Below the pieces are notes generated by a model that worked only from the letters and a program-made list of their open reading frames with translations, did no database searches and was not told where the DNA came from. 64,000 bases of DNA, from assembly GCA_017467185.1 (NCBI GenBank), contig JAFTSS010000027.1, positions 1-64,000 of the forward strand, read 5' to 3'. Origin of the DNA: Paludibacteraceae bacterium (GTDB lineage: Bacteria; Bacteroidota; Bacteroidia; Bacteroidales; Paludibacteraceae). A program made the position numbers and the translations under genes. Positions 28,369 to 36,137 of this stretch are shown here, piece after piece (positions within the stretch are counted from its first letter, which is position 1; each line of letters opens with the position of its first letter).

Positions 28369-28420
28369 CTTAGTTAAATGCCTACTCTATTTTAGGATTT
28401 TCGGCTTTTTCCTTTTTATT
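28369..28420 (-). promoter_or_regulatory. Shared leader element, copy A
   Basis: Read on the minus strand it contains AGCCGAAAATCCTAAA and AGAGTAGGCATTTAACTA just upstream of the ATG at 28353. The same element precedes the genes at 28781 (copy B) and 29698 (copy C). Confidence 0.6.
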
Positions 28421-28426
28421 ATTTGT

Positions 28427-28456
28427 AGGCAAACGGGCGGTCAAGCCCGAATGCCT
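28427..28456 (-). terminator. Hairpin after small paralog 2
   Basis: Minus strand: AGGCATTCGGGC pairs with GCCC-GTTTGCCT across a short loop, 20 nt after the stop of the 28476-28781 gene. Probably a weak terminator or processing hairpin. Confidence 0.5.
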
Positions 28457-28475
28457 ATTTTGTTATTAAAGATAA

Positions 28476-28781
28476 TTATTCACGACCAGCAGCAGCAATT
28501 GTGATGTTGTTGTCAGCCAATTCAGTGTCGTTTGAGTTAGCAACTTGAACTTTCACACCAAATATTTCTTCCATTTTAGTTTCGAAAGTACCAACTTTGA
28601 TATTACCTGCCACTTTCAATTCACCACCTTTAGCATCACCTTTACGGATAGAAGCCAAAGTTGCGTCGTCATCAGCAAATTTTACACCATTGTACACGCG
28701 AAGTGTAGCGTTCCAATTCTTTTTGAATTCAGCTTTTAAAGTTTTCACTTTAGTGCGACCATTAAGATTTAAGTCTGCCAT
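28476..28781 (-). CDS. Small paralogous protein 2 of the cassette, unknown function
   Basis: 101 residues, closely similar to the 28039 product throughout: KVKTLKAEFKKNWNATLRVYNG, ADDDATLASIRKGDAKGGELKV, GTFETKMEEIFGVKVQVANSND. It is preceded by the shared leader copy B. Proteins with this TLRVY...ADDDATLASIR signature are, from memory, scattered in Bacteroides and Prevotella genomes as hypothetical proteins. Cytoplasmic; function unknown. Confidence 0.7.
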   Translation of the reverse strand: MADLNLNGRTKVKTLKAEFKKNWNATLRVYNGVKFADDDATLASIRKGDAKGGELKVAGNIKVGTFETKMEEIFGVKVQVANSNDTELADNNITIAAAGRE

Positions 28782-28798
28782 AATATTTAAAATTTAAG

Positions 28799-28850
28799 TT
28801 AGTTAAATGCCTACTCTGTTTAGGATTTTCGGCTTTTTCCTTTTATTAAT
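28799..28850 (-). promoter_or_regulatory. Shared leader element, copy B
   Basis: Minus-strand words AGCCGAAAATCCTAAA and CAGAGTAGGCATTTAACT stand about 20-60 nt before the ATG at 28781, in the same order as copies A and C. Confidence 0.6.
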
Positions 28851-28924
28851 TTATAACAAACAGACAATTAAGTCAATTTGCTTAATCTTTTATTTCAACA
28901 CTCCAAAGGACATCTAATAAATTA

Positions 28925-29698
28925 TTATTTAAATAATTTAGAAAAAATTGATTTTTTCTTTTCTGATTTTGAGGATTTTCCTTTTGATTTACCCAAATAA
29001 TTAATTTTAACATTTTCTGGAAAAGCTAAAGGATCTATAACAACTTTACCTTCATCGTTTAAGATATTAACAACTTTAAGTTTATTTTCACCCAATCTCT
29101 TTCGAGTAGCTTCATTGTACCATGCTTTACTAAGATTAAATGCACATGCATCAATATGAGAAACTGAAGAAGGTATTGTAATCTTTTCAAAAGGACAACC
29201 TACAAATGCGCCAAAACCTATTTTCTTAAGATTTTCAGGAAACTCTATACTAATCAGTGAAGTACAACCAGCACAACAGGCACTAGGAATCTCTTGCAAA
29301 TCTTTAGGAAATTTTATGCATTTTAAAGAACTTAAGTCGCCAAAAGTAAAATGAGGGATAATTTTTATATCATCATGCATTATTATTTCAGTTACAGAAT
29401 CATTATACTTCTTAGAATTAGATTTATAGCGATCGAGTAACCTCGAAAATGGAGTACAAACCTCTTCTCCTTCTCTCCTCTCAACCTTTCTTCGCTTATC
29501 TGCTGGTTGGTAATCATAGTAATAAGTTTCTTTGCGCTTTTCAAAACCTACAACTTTATACATTTTTCCGTCATATTCTACTTCTTTTGGAATAAGAAAT
29601 CTATCTCTTGCACCAGTTGCATCTATTAACAAAACTTCTTTCTTAAATTTGTTTAAAATACGATAACGAAAACCATAATACGAAAAATTATCAGACAT
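28925..29698 (-). CDS. Leucine-rich-repeat (BspA-like) protein
   Basis: 257 residues, without signal peptide. Residues 105-215 form BspA/LRR_5-type repeats: FTFGDLSSLKCIKFPKDLQEIPSACCAGC, then SLISIEFPENLKKIGFGAFVGC and KITIPSSVSHIDACAF. The C-terminus is lysine-rich (SKGKSSKSEKKK). LRR_5 proteins usually act in protein recognition; most are exported, so an apparently cytoplasmic one in a small-protein cassette is unusual. Leader copy C precedes it. Confidence 0.7.
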   Translation of the reverse strand: MSDNFSYYGFRYRILNKFKKEVLLIDATGARDRFLIPKEVEYDGKMYKVVGFEKRKETYYYDYQPADKRRKVERREGEEVCTPFSRLLDRYKSNSKKYNDSVTEIIMHDDIKIIPHFTFGDLSSLKCIKFPKDLQEIPSACCAGCTSLISIEFPENLKKIGFGAFVGCPFEKITIPSSVSHIDACAFNLSKAWYNEATRKRLGENKLKVVNILNDEGKVVIDPLAFPENVKINYLGKSKGKSSKSEKKKSIFSKLFK

Positions 29699-29720
29699 AG
29701 TATTTCATTTTATATATTTC

Positions 29721-29765
29721 CACCTACTCTATTTTTAGGATTTTCGGCTACCTCCTTTTTTGTAT
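29721..29765 (-). promoter_or_regulatory. Shared leader element, copy C
   Basis: Minus-strand AGCCGAAAATCCTAAAAA and AGAGTAGGTGG, about 25 nt upstream of the ATG at 29698. The downstream half differs from copies A and B. Confidence 0.55.
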
Positions 29766-29804
29766 AAAACAGACAATTAAGCCCAAATTTCTTTTTTGCT
29801 TATC

Positions 29805-30557
29805 TTATTTCCATTTACTGTATTCTGTTGGAATATACCTAATAGCACCACCATTACCAAACGGATAATCACTAACAGTTTTATTTAGGTATGGTGAATC
29901 TTTTAACAATTCGCCAGAAAAACAACATCTTTTTCGACTCTTTTCCTCAACCCATTCTCTGCTTGTAACTCGAATAACTGATCTAACTATACCTCTATAC
30001 ACACCTAATACATAATTAATTTTTGTAGATCTACTATTCGAAATAGCCCAATGCTTACGAGTTATTTCATAAAGATCCAATGTATCTCCTTTTGCCCTTG
30101 CTCGATCGAAAGTTTTATTCAAACTTACCAATAGTATACGATCGTTTGGATCTGCGATAAGCTTCTCACAATCATAAATAGTAGCTATTTCATCTACAGT
30201 TTTAATACCTTCATCCCATTGATGATACCCACTAACTATATTTGTGAGTAACATTTCTGTATTAAATTTGGGATAGGTTAGAAAATCAATTAAAACAGAC
30301 TCTACTAACAAGGCTTCTTTATCTGTAAGTCTATGACGAATGATATAATATTCCACATCATATCCAGCATCAATTATTTCACGAATTAAATTAAGCTTAA
30401 GTGATTCGTCATCATCATTGAGTGCTGCTTTAGAATGGTCGAAAACACGATCGCCACTTCCTTTACCTATATAAAAAATCTTTTTATCACGAGGATCTAC
30501 GAGAGCATAAACATAACAAAGAAGTTCTTCTATACATTTTTCACTAAAAGTATCCAT
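29805..30557 (-). CDS. GIY-YIG nuclease-like protein (LEM-3 type)
   Basis: 250 residues. The N-terminal 90 residues carry a GIY-YIG domain: LCYVYALVDPRDKKIFYIGKG near residue 13, the conserved DRVFDHSKAA region, and KEALLVESVLIDFL near 85 with the metal-binding glutamate. This resembles the LEM-3-like GIY-YIG subclass. The C-terminal half (AISNSRSTKINYVLGVYRGIVRSVIRVTSREW) looks like the fused domain often seen in this subclass. A DNA nuclease role is inferred; the target is unknown. It stands in the cassette 21 nt after the third small paralog. Confidence 0.75.
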   Translation of the reverse strand: MDTFSEKCIEELLCYVYALVDPRDKKIFYIGKGSGDRVFDHSKAALNDDDESLKLNLIREIIDAGYDVEYYIIRHRLTDKEALLVESVLIDFLTYPKFNTEMLLTNIVSGYHQWDEGIKTVDEIATIYDCEKLIADPNDRILLVSLNKTFDRARAKGDTLDLYEITRKHWAISNSRSTKINYVLGVYRGIVRSVIRVTSREWVEEKSRKRCCFSGELLKDSPYLNKTVSDYPFGNGGAIRYIPTEYSKWK

Positions 30558-30578
30558 ATATTCTTTCTTTAATAAAAC

Positions 30579-30944
30579 TTAATATTCACCACGAGCGGCT
30601 TTGCCAATTGTGATTTCGTTTGGCACGAGAATTTTGCCTGTTTTGTCTTTGATTTGAACAGTTACGCCAAATGTTGCATCAAAAAGTTTTTCGGCATCGC
30701 CTACTTTGGTGCTACCTTTGATTTTAAGTGCATCGGCAGATGCTTTTTTCACATCTTTAGTTGTTTTTTCGTTCAATTGGTTGAGTGTCAAATCGCCATC
30801 GGCAATTTGTTTACCTTTGTAGAAGACCAATGTTAAATCGAACGCAGCCATGAAATCGGCTGAAATTGTTTTCAATTTTTTGTTTGGAGCAACTGTAAAC
30901 TCCGCCGAATTGAAACGGTCTTTGATACTGTCAAAAAGTCCCAT
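30579..30944 (-). CDS. Small paralogous protein 3 of the cassette, unknown function
   Basis: 121 residues, a diverged member of the family of the 28039 and 28476 products. KKLKTISADFMAAFDLTLVFYKGKQIADGDLTLNQL corresponds to their KTLKxEFKKxxxxTLRVY...ADDDATLxxI block, and GSTKVGDAEKLFDATFGVTVQIKDK to their second block. A short N-terminal extension (MGLFDSIKDRFNSAEFT) is amphipathic. It is followed at 21 nt by the GIY-YIG gene, so the two are likely co-expressed. Confidence 0.65.
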   Translation of the reverse strand: MGLFDSIKDRFNSAEFTVAPNKKLKTISADFMAAFDLTLVFYKGKQIADGDLTLNQLNEKTTKDVKKASADALKIKGSTKVGDAEKLFDATFGVTVQIKDKTGKILVPNEITIGKAARGEY

Positions 30945-30971
30945 AATTGTAAATGTTCTAAAATGTTAATA

Positions 30972-31133
30972 TTATTTTCGTTTTTTAGTTACTGCTTTGA
31001 TGATTGCTCCACCGATTTTACGCTCAAGACCTTGACGCGTGGTTGGTATGCCTATAGCGCGTGCTACTTTGTTTTTTAGACCTGAAATGCCTACGGCACG
31101 CTTTAGAGAAAAACTTAGTCCTGGTATTTTCAT
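30972..31133 (-). CDS. Small basic protein of 53 residues
   Basis: A short open frame (MKIPGLSFSLKRAVGISGLK at its start) with 12 Lys/Arg, no acidic residues except one Glu, and the motif RAIGIPTTRQGLERKIG. It lies 27 nt upstream of small paralog 3 in the same direction. Regular codon use, its own start and tight spacing support a real gene. The high charge suggests nucleic-acid or membrane binding; no family is claimed. Confidence 0.6.
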   Translation of the reverse strand: MKIPGLSFSLKRAVGISGLKNKVARAIGIPTTRQGLERKIGGAIIKAVTKKRK

Positions 31134-31615
31134 AATATTTTAGTTAATTAACGTTAGTTCGATATAACTTTTATCCCCCACAGATAACACAGATTTTTTC
31201 GCATTTTTCGCCATTTTTCGCCATCCGGCTCAAGACTGTTGGTTCGGCTCAAGATTCTTGCTACGCTCGACAATTTAAGTAAACTTAATTGTCCTCGCTT
31301 ATCGCAAGAATTTTCAGATTTTTACCATTTAAGTATAAAATTCGCTCTTTTGCTACGCAAAAATCGCTATACAGATTACACAGATAGATTACTCTGTCGC
31401 ACCTACGGCGCTTGTTATACCATGTATCCATCTCATCAGGGGTTTACACCCCTGCCTGGGCTATATCGCCTCTACGAGGCTTTTTTTTAACAATGTTAAT
31501 ATCATCATTACACCCACTGCCTGGATTATATCGTCTCTGCGAGGCTTTTTTAATTACAGCACTCTTAACCACTCCCCTCTTCGAGGACCTCCCCTAAAAC
31601 AGGGAAGGAATATAA
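31134..31615. repeat. Repeat-filled intergenic region
   Basis: 482 bp without a gene. It holds dispersed words (GGCTCAAGACTGTTGGTTC and a near copy), then two tandem, diverged copies of a hairpin unit CTGCCTGGGCTATATCGCC...GAGGCTTTTTT (31451-31490 and 31518-31550), and CCCTCTTCGAGGAC near 31578. The units resemble non-coding palindromic repeats common in Bacteroidota. No promoter stands out. Confidence 0.55.
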
Positions 31616-32914
31616 TCACTTCACAATGGTATATTTAGCATTGAAGTATTCGGTCTTTGGGGAAATGGCTATGACTTCGAGCCAAACATAGTTATGAAAG
31701 CGCATACGCTCGTTTTCGAAACCAAGATAGATGGTTTGCTTGCCATTCATTGGAATGCGACCATTGCATGACTGTGTACCCATTATGGAATAATTAATGT
31801 TGTATTGCAATGTTGATGTTGCTTTGCCATCTTGGAAACTTTTGGCTTGAGACGAACTAGTGAATACGAACATATTGATATAAGCATCTTCTTCGCGCGG
31901 TGGTTTGTTATCTCCCAAAAGAGTTTGGATAAGTCCAATGCTATGTTGAGACTCGTAGAGAGGCATACCTAAAACTTTGATTTTACTATATGAATGATTC
32001 ATATCTTCACTAAACTTACCATCGGTGTACATATCTTCTTCGTCGGTAGAGATACGCAAACGATAGAGAATGTCGGTTGTGCCTGCTGGCACCTGAACAG
32101 CTACAATACCACGATATGAACCTGAGAATGCGGCTTTGATTTGACCACGAAGTGTAAACTTACGTGGTTCTTCGAATACATTAGACATTTTGAGACCTTT
32201 TGTTGATATTGCACGAAAAGCACCTTTCTCACATTCAACAATTTCGGTGTTGACTGTTGCCAAATTATTCAAACGACTGATATCTGGGACTTTATATCCT
32301 ACGCTGATATTAGCATATTGTGTTGCTCCTGGATTGACTTCTACAAGATAGATAGCAGAATTGCGAATAGCAAGCGAATCGTGCACCTTGGTCTTACTAC
32401 TATAGGTTTTGAGCAATTTACGAGAATCGGCATTATAGATTTTGACTGTAGCAGGCGATTCGGTTTCGATAAGATAGAACATTTTATCTCCTTTCTCAAG
32501 ATAAACTGGGAATGCCTCTGTTCCACCATCCATCAAATAGTCTTCTTTCTTATGACCGGTAATGCCTAATGTAGCAACTTCACGCTGCAATCTCTCTTCA
32601 AGTTTATTACGGACAAAGTCGGTGCGTTTCTTTAAGTTATGACATTTTGCTAAAGCTGTAGAATCGAGCCCAGACATATCATACTCGTAATGCAATTGCG
32701 GCACAAATTCAGACAACGAAACAATTTGATCGATCGACATCTCGCCAACATCGTCCAACAAAATTTCGACACGCTGTAGCGATGCCAACATATTCTCGTA
32801 TTCGGTAGATTGCTCTTCTGCCATATTGCCATATTGGTTGTGTTGAGCGTTTTGTTTGCCTCCACATGACGCAAACAAAACTAAAATGAACAATAAAATA
32901 GCTGTTTTTTTCAT
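31616..32914 (-). CDS. Lipoprotein of unknown function
   Basis: 432 residues from the start MKKTAILLFI, with a lipobox (LVLFASCGG) placing it in the envelope. The longer open frame upstream (to 33004) lacks a signal peptide at its start and would run into the small-RNA terminator region, so it is rejected. The middle contains beta-rich segments (AVQVPAGTTDILYRLRISTDEEDMYTDG truncated here to its idea: an Ig-like stretch near 240-270). No family is recognised. It is the only gene in its transcription unit, between repeats and the small RNA. Confidence 0.7.
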   Translation of the reverse strand: MKKTAILLFILVLFASCGGKQNAQHNQYGNMAEEQSTEYENMLASLQRVEILLDDVGEMSIDQIVSLSEFVPQLHYEYDMSGLDSTALAKCHNLKKRTDFVRNKLEERLQREVATLGITGHKKEDYLMDGGTEAFPVYLEKGDKMFYLIETESPATVKIYNADSRKLLKTYSSKTKVHDSLAIRNSAIYLVEVNPGATQYANISVGYKVPDISRLNNLATVNTEIVECEKGAFRAISTKGLKMSNVFEEPRKFTLRGQIKAAFSGSYRGIVAVQVPAGTTDILYRLRISTDEEDMYTDGKFSEDMNHSYSKIKVLGMPLYESQHSIGLIQTLLGDNKPPREEDAYINMFVFTSSSQAKSFQDGKATSTLQYNINYSIMGTQSCNGRIPMNGKQTIYLGFENERMRFHNYVWLEVIAISPKTEYFNAKYTIVK

Positions 32915-33021
32915 ATTCCTAAACTTAATAAAATTTATATATTTTCTAATATTTTGCAAAATTATATGTTTTTTAGAGTTCTTGCAATAGAGTTTTTGGT
33001 TCATTTTGGTTCATTTGATAA

Positions 33022-33247
33022 AATAAAAACAGCGAGAACCCTACTTCTCGCTGTCTAAAGGTATTTGGCCTGACCTATGCAAAGACGATAAGTTGAGTTC
33101 ACGCTACTATACACGTGAACATCATTAACTTACCTAATCTTTGCTGTGTGTGAAACGGCCAAATTTCTTAGACAGTTGGGATAAGTAAATAATGCTATTC
33201 TATAAAAATATATGTTGAAACTGCATAACCCAGCAGTTCGATAATTG
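33022..33247 (-). ncRNA. Structured small RNA, 6S-like, copy 1
   Basis: Minus strand, about 225 nt, between a strong promoter and a strong terminator. Order: 5' hairpin AACTGC-TGGGTTAT-GCAGTT (33238-33219), AT-rich linker, closing stem CTGTCTAA (33175-33168) with TTAGACAG (33058-33051), second stem GGCCAAA/TTTGGCC, inner stem GCAAAGA/TCTTTGC, apical hairpin GTTCACG/CGTGAAC, then terminator CAGCGAGAA/TTCTCGCTG with T tail (33053-33022). A long interrupted rod closed by terminal pairing is the 6S RNA architecture; a Bacteroidota 6S (6S-Flavo-type) RNA is the best guess. A related RNA lies at 45505-45743. Confidence 0.7.
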
Positions 33248-33253
33248 CGAATG

Positions 33254-33284
33254 CAAATATAACTAAATTTAACAAAACAACAAA
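33254..33284 (-). promoter_or_regulatory. Promoter of the 6S-like RNA
   Basis: Minus strand: TTTG (33284-33281), exactly 19 nt, TATATTTG (33261-33254). This is a perfect match to the Bacteroidota promoter consensus, about 7 nt before the 5' hairpin. Confidence 0.8.
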
Positions 33285-33325
33285 ATTTATTTTAATTGTT
33301 TTTAAACATGTTTTAAATGCAAAAA

Positions 33326-33350
33326 AAAGAGCAACTAAAAAAGTTGCTCT
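33326..33350 (-). terminator. Terminator of the second AAA/DUF4143 gene
   Basis: AGAGCAACT pairs with AGTTGCTCT and is followed on the minus strand by T8. The stem overlaps the 3' end of the coding region. Confidence 0.75.
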
Positions 33351-34504
33351 GACCATAGTTTTTCTAAAAAATCATTTAAGTATAATAAATCCACGCCATC
33401 ACTCTGACGAGTCAATTTGTCTAAACTTACACACATCAATTTACAACTGGGATAATCATTTGCAAAAGAAAACAATCCTTTAAGATGTTTGCGTTGTACC
33501 TCTTGAACTGACTTAATTTCTATTGCTAAAATAGGCTCATTATGCGAATTGGTTATCACTACATCAACCTCTACACCTGTATATGTTCGCCAATATGAAA
33601 GTGTATGCTCATGCCAATGATACCCAATATAAGCAATCAATTCTTGAATAATAAAATGCTCAAATGCGTGGCCATACTCCACTGTTCCTCGCACTAAATC
33701 TTTCCGATGCAATAGATGATTCACGACACCTACGTCAAAAAACCAAAATTTAGGTGCTTGAACAAGTCTGCGTTTTTGTTTATCCACAAATGCTGGCACT
33801 AAATAACCAATAAGAGTATCTTGTAAAATAGAAAAGTAATCAGCCACAGTTTTTGCACTCACCCCACAATCTGTTGCTATGTTGTTATAGTTAACAATTT
33901 CACCATTTGTCAACGCAGCAACTTCCATAAAACGAGAAAATGACTTTAAATTGCGAACCAAAGCTTCCGCTTGTATTTCCTCTTTAAGATAAATATCAAC
34001 ATAAGCTTGCAATAATCTCGTAGGTCGCTCTGATTGATAAATCTTAGGTAACAATCCATTCGTCAATGCTCTTTGCAAATCAAAATCTGGAATTTCGGCA
34101 CTTACTAAAGGATATAGATTTTCAGGTAATGCTCTACCCCCAAGTGTATTGACCCCTTGTCGTTTTAATTTTCGTGCACTCGAACCACATAAAATAAATC
34201 GCATCTGTTTGCGACTAATCAATAGATGTACTTCATTCAATAAATCTGGGACTTGTTGAATCTCATCTATTATAACAAGTGTATTATTGGCTTCCTTTTC
34301 TAACACATCTCGCAACAGACTAGGTTGTTGCATAAACCTATTTTTAGTATCGGTTTCTAATAAATCAATATAAACCGCATCTGGAAATAATGTATGCAAC
34401 AAATGCGATTTTCCTGTCTGACGAGCTCCAAATAAGAAAATACTTTCTGTATTAGTATCGCTAAGTATCTGTTTTCTAATATACATATCACACGAAATAT
34501 ACAT
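33335..34504 (-). CDS. AAA ATPase with DUF4143 C-terminal domain
   Basis: A 389-residue ATPase of the same broad class as the 26320 product but clearly a different branch. Walker A is FLFGARQTGKSHL near residue 24, Walker B is NTLVIIDEIQQVP near 78, sensor FILCGSSARKL near 105. The C-terminal DUF4143 part includes AKFWFFDVGVVNHLL and VEVDVVITNSHNEPILAIEIKS, a PD-(D/E)XK-like pattern with D..EIK. Translation may start at the second Met (34486). A 32-bp tandem repeat lies directly upstream. Function unproven. Confidence 0.8.
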   Translation of the reverse strand: MYISCDMYIRKQILSDTNTESIFLFGARQTGKSHLLHTLFPDAVYIDLLETDTKNRFMQQPSLLRDVLEKEANNTLVIIDEIQQVPDLLNEVHLLISRKQMRFILCGSSARKLKRQGVNTLGGRALPENLYPLVSAEIPDFDLQRALTNGLLPKIYQSERPTRLLQAYVDIYLKEEIQAEALVRNLKSFSRFMEVAALTNGEIVNYNNIATDCGVSAKTVADYFSILQDTLIGYLVPAFVDKQKRRLVQAPKFWFFDVGVVNHLLHRKDLVRGTVEYGHAFEHFIIQELIAYIGYHWHEHTLSYWRTYTGVEVDVVITNSHNEPILAIEIKSVQEVQRKHLKGLFSFANDYPSCKLMCVSLDKLTRQSDGVDLLYLNDFLEKLWSEQLF

Positions 34505-34516
34505 TCTACACTTATA

Positions 34517-34606
34517 TACTACTCCCGATTTTCAATCAAAATCCGAAGTACTACTCCCGATTTTCAATCAAAATCCGAAGTACTACTCCCGATTTTCAAT
34601 CAAAAT
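34517..34606. repeat. 32-bp direct repeat, 2.8 copies
   Basis: Units at 34517-34548, 34549-34580 and 34581-34606 (partial). Each contains GATTTTCAATCAAAATC, itself an inverted repeat, so the DNA or RNA could form a row of small hairpins upstream of the ATPase gene. No spacers, so not a CRISPR array. Confidence 0.9.
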
Positions 34607-34690
34607 TACAGCGCAAAGGTAATTATTTTTTTTGAAACTACCAAATTTTTTAATACAATTTACCAATTTAGCGAATTTTTGTTTACCAAT

Positions 34691-35983
34691 TTAGCGGACT
34701 TTTTTAGTTCTGCAAGTTAATTCATCGTATTCGGCATAAAGTTTTTCGAATTCGGAATCGGATATGCGTCCTTCATTATGTTCTTCAAAAAAAGATGGTA
34801 ACTTTTCTTCTAATTCGTTGCCTGGATAAAAATATTCATTTAAGGCATAGCCTGTGACTGAGGCCATAAAACTGCCATAAAAAGGACTATCCGCTGGTAT
34901 TTGTTGAAGGAACGATTGTAATAAATCGCCTTCTAATTTGCCCTTTTGAAGCTGTGATACGCTTGCAAATTCTCGATAGACAAACAATCCTTGAGTGAGG
35001 CTATCCATATAAGGACGATAAATTTTGTCTATTCCAGCAAAGGCTTCGTCAATCATTGCTTGTTGAGAATTGGAATAGATGTTACTACTCTCTGCCACTA
35101 TATTTTCGATAGTTTCTACGTTGGCAGTTGCGGGTCGATTGAATAAAATGGCAAATGGAACAATCAATAACAAAACACCTAAAGCTATAGGCAACACCAA
35201 CTTACGTAACTGCTCTTGACGACGTATGGTGCGTAAAATATCAGCTACATCGGCATAGCGTTTTGCGGGGTTGGTCTGCGTACAGCGATTGACTATTGAG
35301 CGATACTTATTGGGAAATATCTCTTTGAGTATCAAACCAAAAGAATAAATATCAGTTCGACAATCGACCATTGCACCCGACGTCATTTGTTCGGGCGCAG
35401 CATAAGAACGAGTGCCTGCACCTTGCTTGAAAATGGCATAGTTGTCGGCATCTGCCAAACCAAAATCTATGATTTTCAGATTATTGCCATTGTGTGTTAC
35501 TAAAATGTTGCTTGGTTTAAGGTCGCGATGCGTAATTTGCTTTGAATGAAAATATTGCATTGCGTCAAGTAGCTGAAAAAGGATTTTTTTGCGTTGTTCT
35601 GCAGTAGGATTAGTTGCAAGAAACTCGCCAAGCGTCATACCGTCGATATACTCCATAAGTATAGCTGGTCCGATGCGTGGATTGTCCTCCTTAAGAATTG
35701 TGGTTACAATATTAGGATGACTTAGTTCGACTGATAATTCAAACTCTTTTTTCAACAACGACACATACATTGCATCCAACGTATATTCCGTTTTTAGCCC
35801 TTTTAATAGGAACCAACGCCCGAAGCGTTTAACTTTATAAAATTGATTGAAACGACTTTGGGTTGGTAATTCTACATACTCCGATACAACATCTTCTGAG
35901 GTGAAGAAGTTTTCCTGTAAGAAATCGGAAGAAGTTAAAGATAATTCATAATTCATAATGCATAATTCATAATGCATAATCAT
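34691..35983 (-). CDS. Membrane-anchored Ser/Thr protein kinase
   Basis: 430 residues. A Hanks-type kinase domain covers residues 40-260: lysine in WFLLKGLK near 59, catalytic loop THRDLKPSNILV near 148, metal-binding KIIDFGLAD near 171, activation segment ending YAAPEQMTSGA. A single membrane helix near residue 275 (LVLPIALGVLLLIVPFAILF) separates it from a 130-residue outer part of unknown fold. The first 14 residues (MIMHYELCIMNYEL) are translated from a TGCATAA-type heptamer array. A divergent gene at 36138 shares the upstream region and may be a functional partner. Confidence 0.85.
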   Translation of the reverse strand: MIMHYELCIMNYELSLTSSDFLQENFFTSEDVVSEYVELPTQSRFNQFYKVKRFGRWFLLKGLKTEYTLDAMYVSLLKKEFELSVELSHPNIVTTILKEDNPRIGPAILMEYIDGMTLGEFLATNPTAEQRKKILFQLLDAMQYFHSKQITHRDLKPSNILVTHNGNNLKIIDFGLADADNYAIFKQGAGTRSYAAPEQMTSGAMVDCRTDIYSFGLILKEIFPNKYRSIVNRCTQTNPAKRYADVADILRTIRRQEQLRKLVLPIALGVLLLIVPFAILFNRPATANVETIENIVAESSNIYSNSQQAMIDEAFAGIDKIYRPYMDSLTQGLFVYREFASVSQLQKGKLEGDLLQSFLQQIPADSPFYGSFMASVTGYALNEYFYPGNELEEKLPSFFEEHNEGRISDSEFEKLYAEYDELTCRTKKVR

Positions 35984-35985
35984 TC
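35946..35985. repeat. TGCATAA/TTCATAA heptamer array at the kinase N-terminus
   Basis: Five to six 7-nt units, alternating TTCATAA and TGCATAA, supply the start codon and first residues of the kinase reading frame. Confidence 0.85.
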
Positions 35986-36038
35986 GCCTAACGGCTCATG
36001 ACCTTCGGTTCATAATTATATCTAAGAATAAATCGTTG

Positions 36039-36069
36039 CAAAGATACAAAAAAAATTTACACCATCAAA
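36039..36069 (-). promoter_or_regulatory. Promoter of the kinase gene
   Basis: Minus strand: TTTG (36069-36066), 19-nt spacer, TATCTTTG (36046-36039). It fully matches the consensus and lies about 55 nt upstream of the kinase start. Confidence 0.75.
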
Positions 36070-36112
36070 CAAAAGAACCAAAATGAACCTTGCAAAATAG
36101 AAATGATTATCG

Positions 36113-36120
36113 TAAATTTG
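36113..36120 (+). promoter_or_regulatory. Putative -7 box for the gene at 36138
   Basis: TAAATTTG fits TAnnTTTG and lies 18 nt before ATG 36138. This favours that start over the longer frame from 36090, although no good -33 box is visible. Confidence 0.4.
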
Positions 36121-36137
36121 CAGAAAAATTTGATGTT

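Noticed and set aside
31616..33004. Longer start (33004) for the lipoprotein gene
   Set aside because: The extra 30 residues precede the signal peptide and lie just behind the small-RNA terminator; the start at 32914 gives a proper lipoprotein signal.
33022..33247. SRP RNA or tmRNA
   Set aside because: The GGAAG tetraloop region of SRP RNA and the tRNA-like ends of tmRNA are absent.
34517..34606. Possible CRISPR array
   Set aside because: The 32-bp units are directly adjacent without unique spacers, and no cas gene is in the window.
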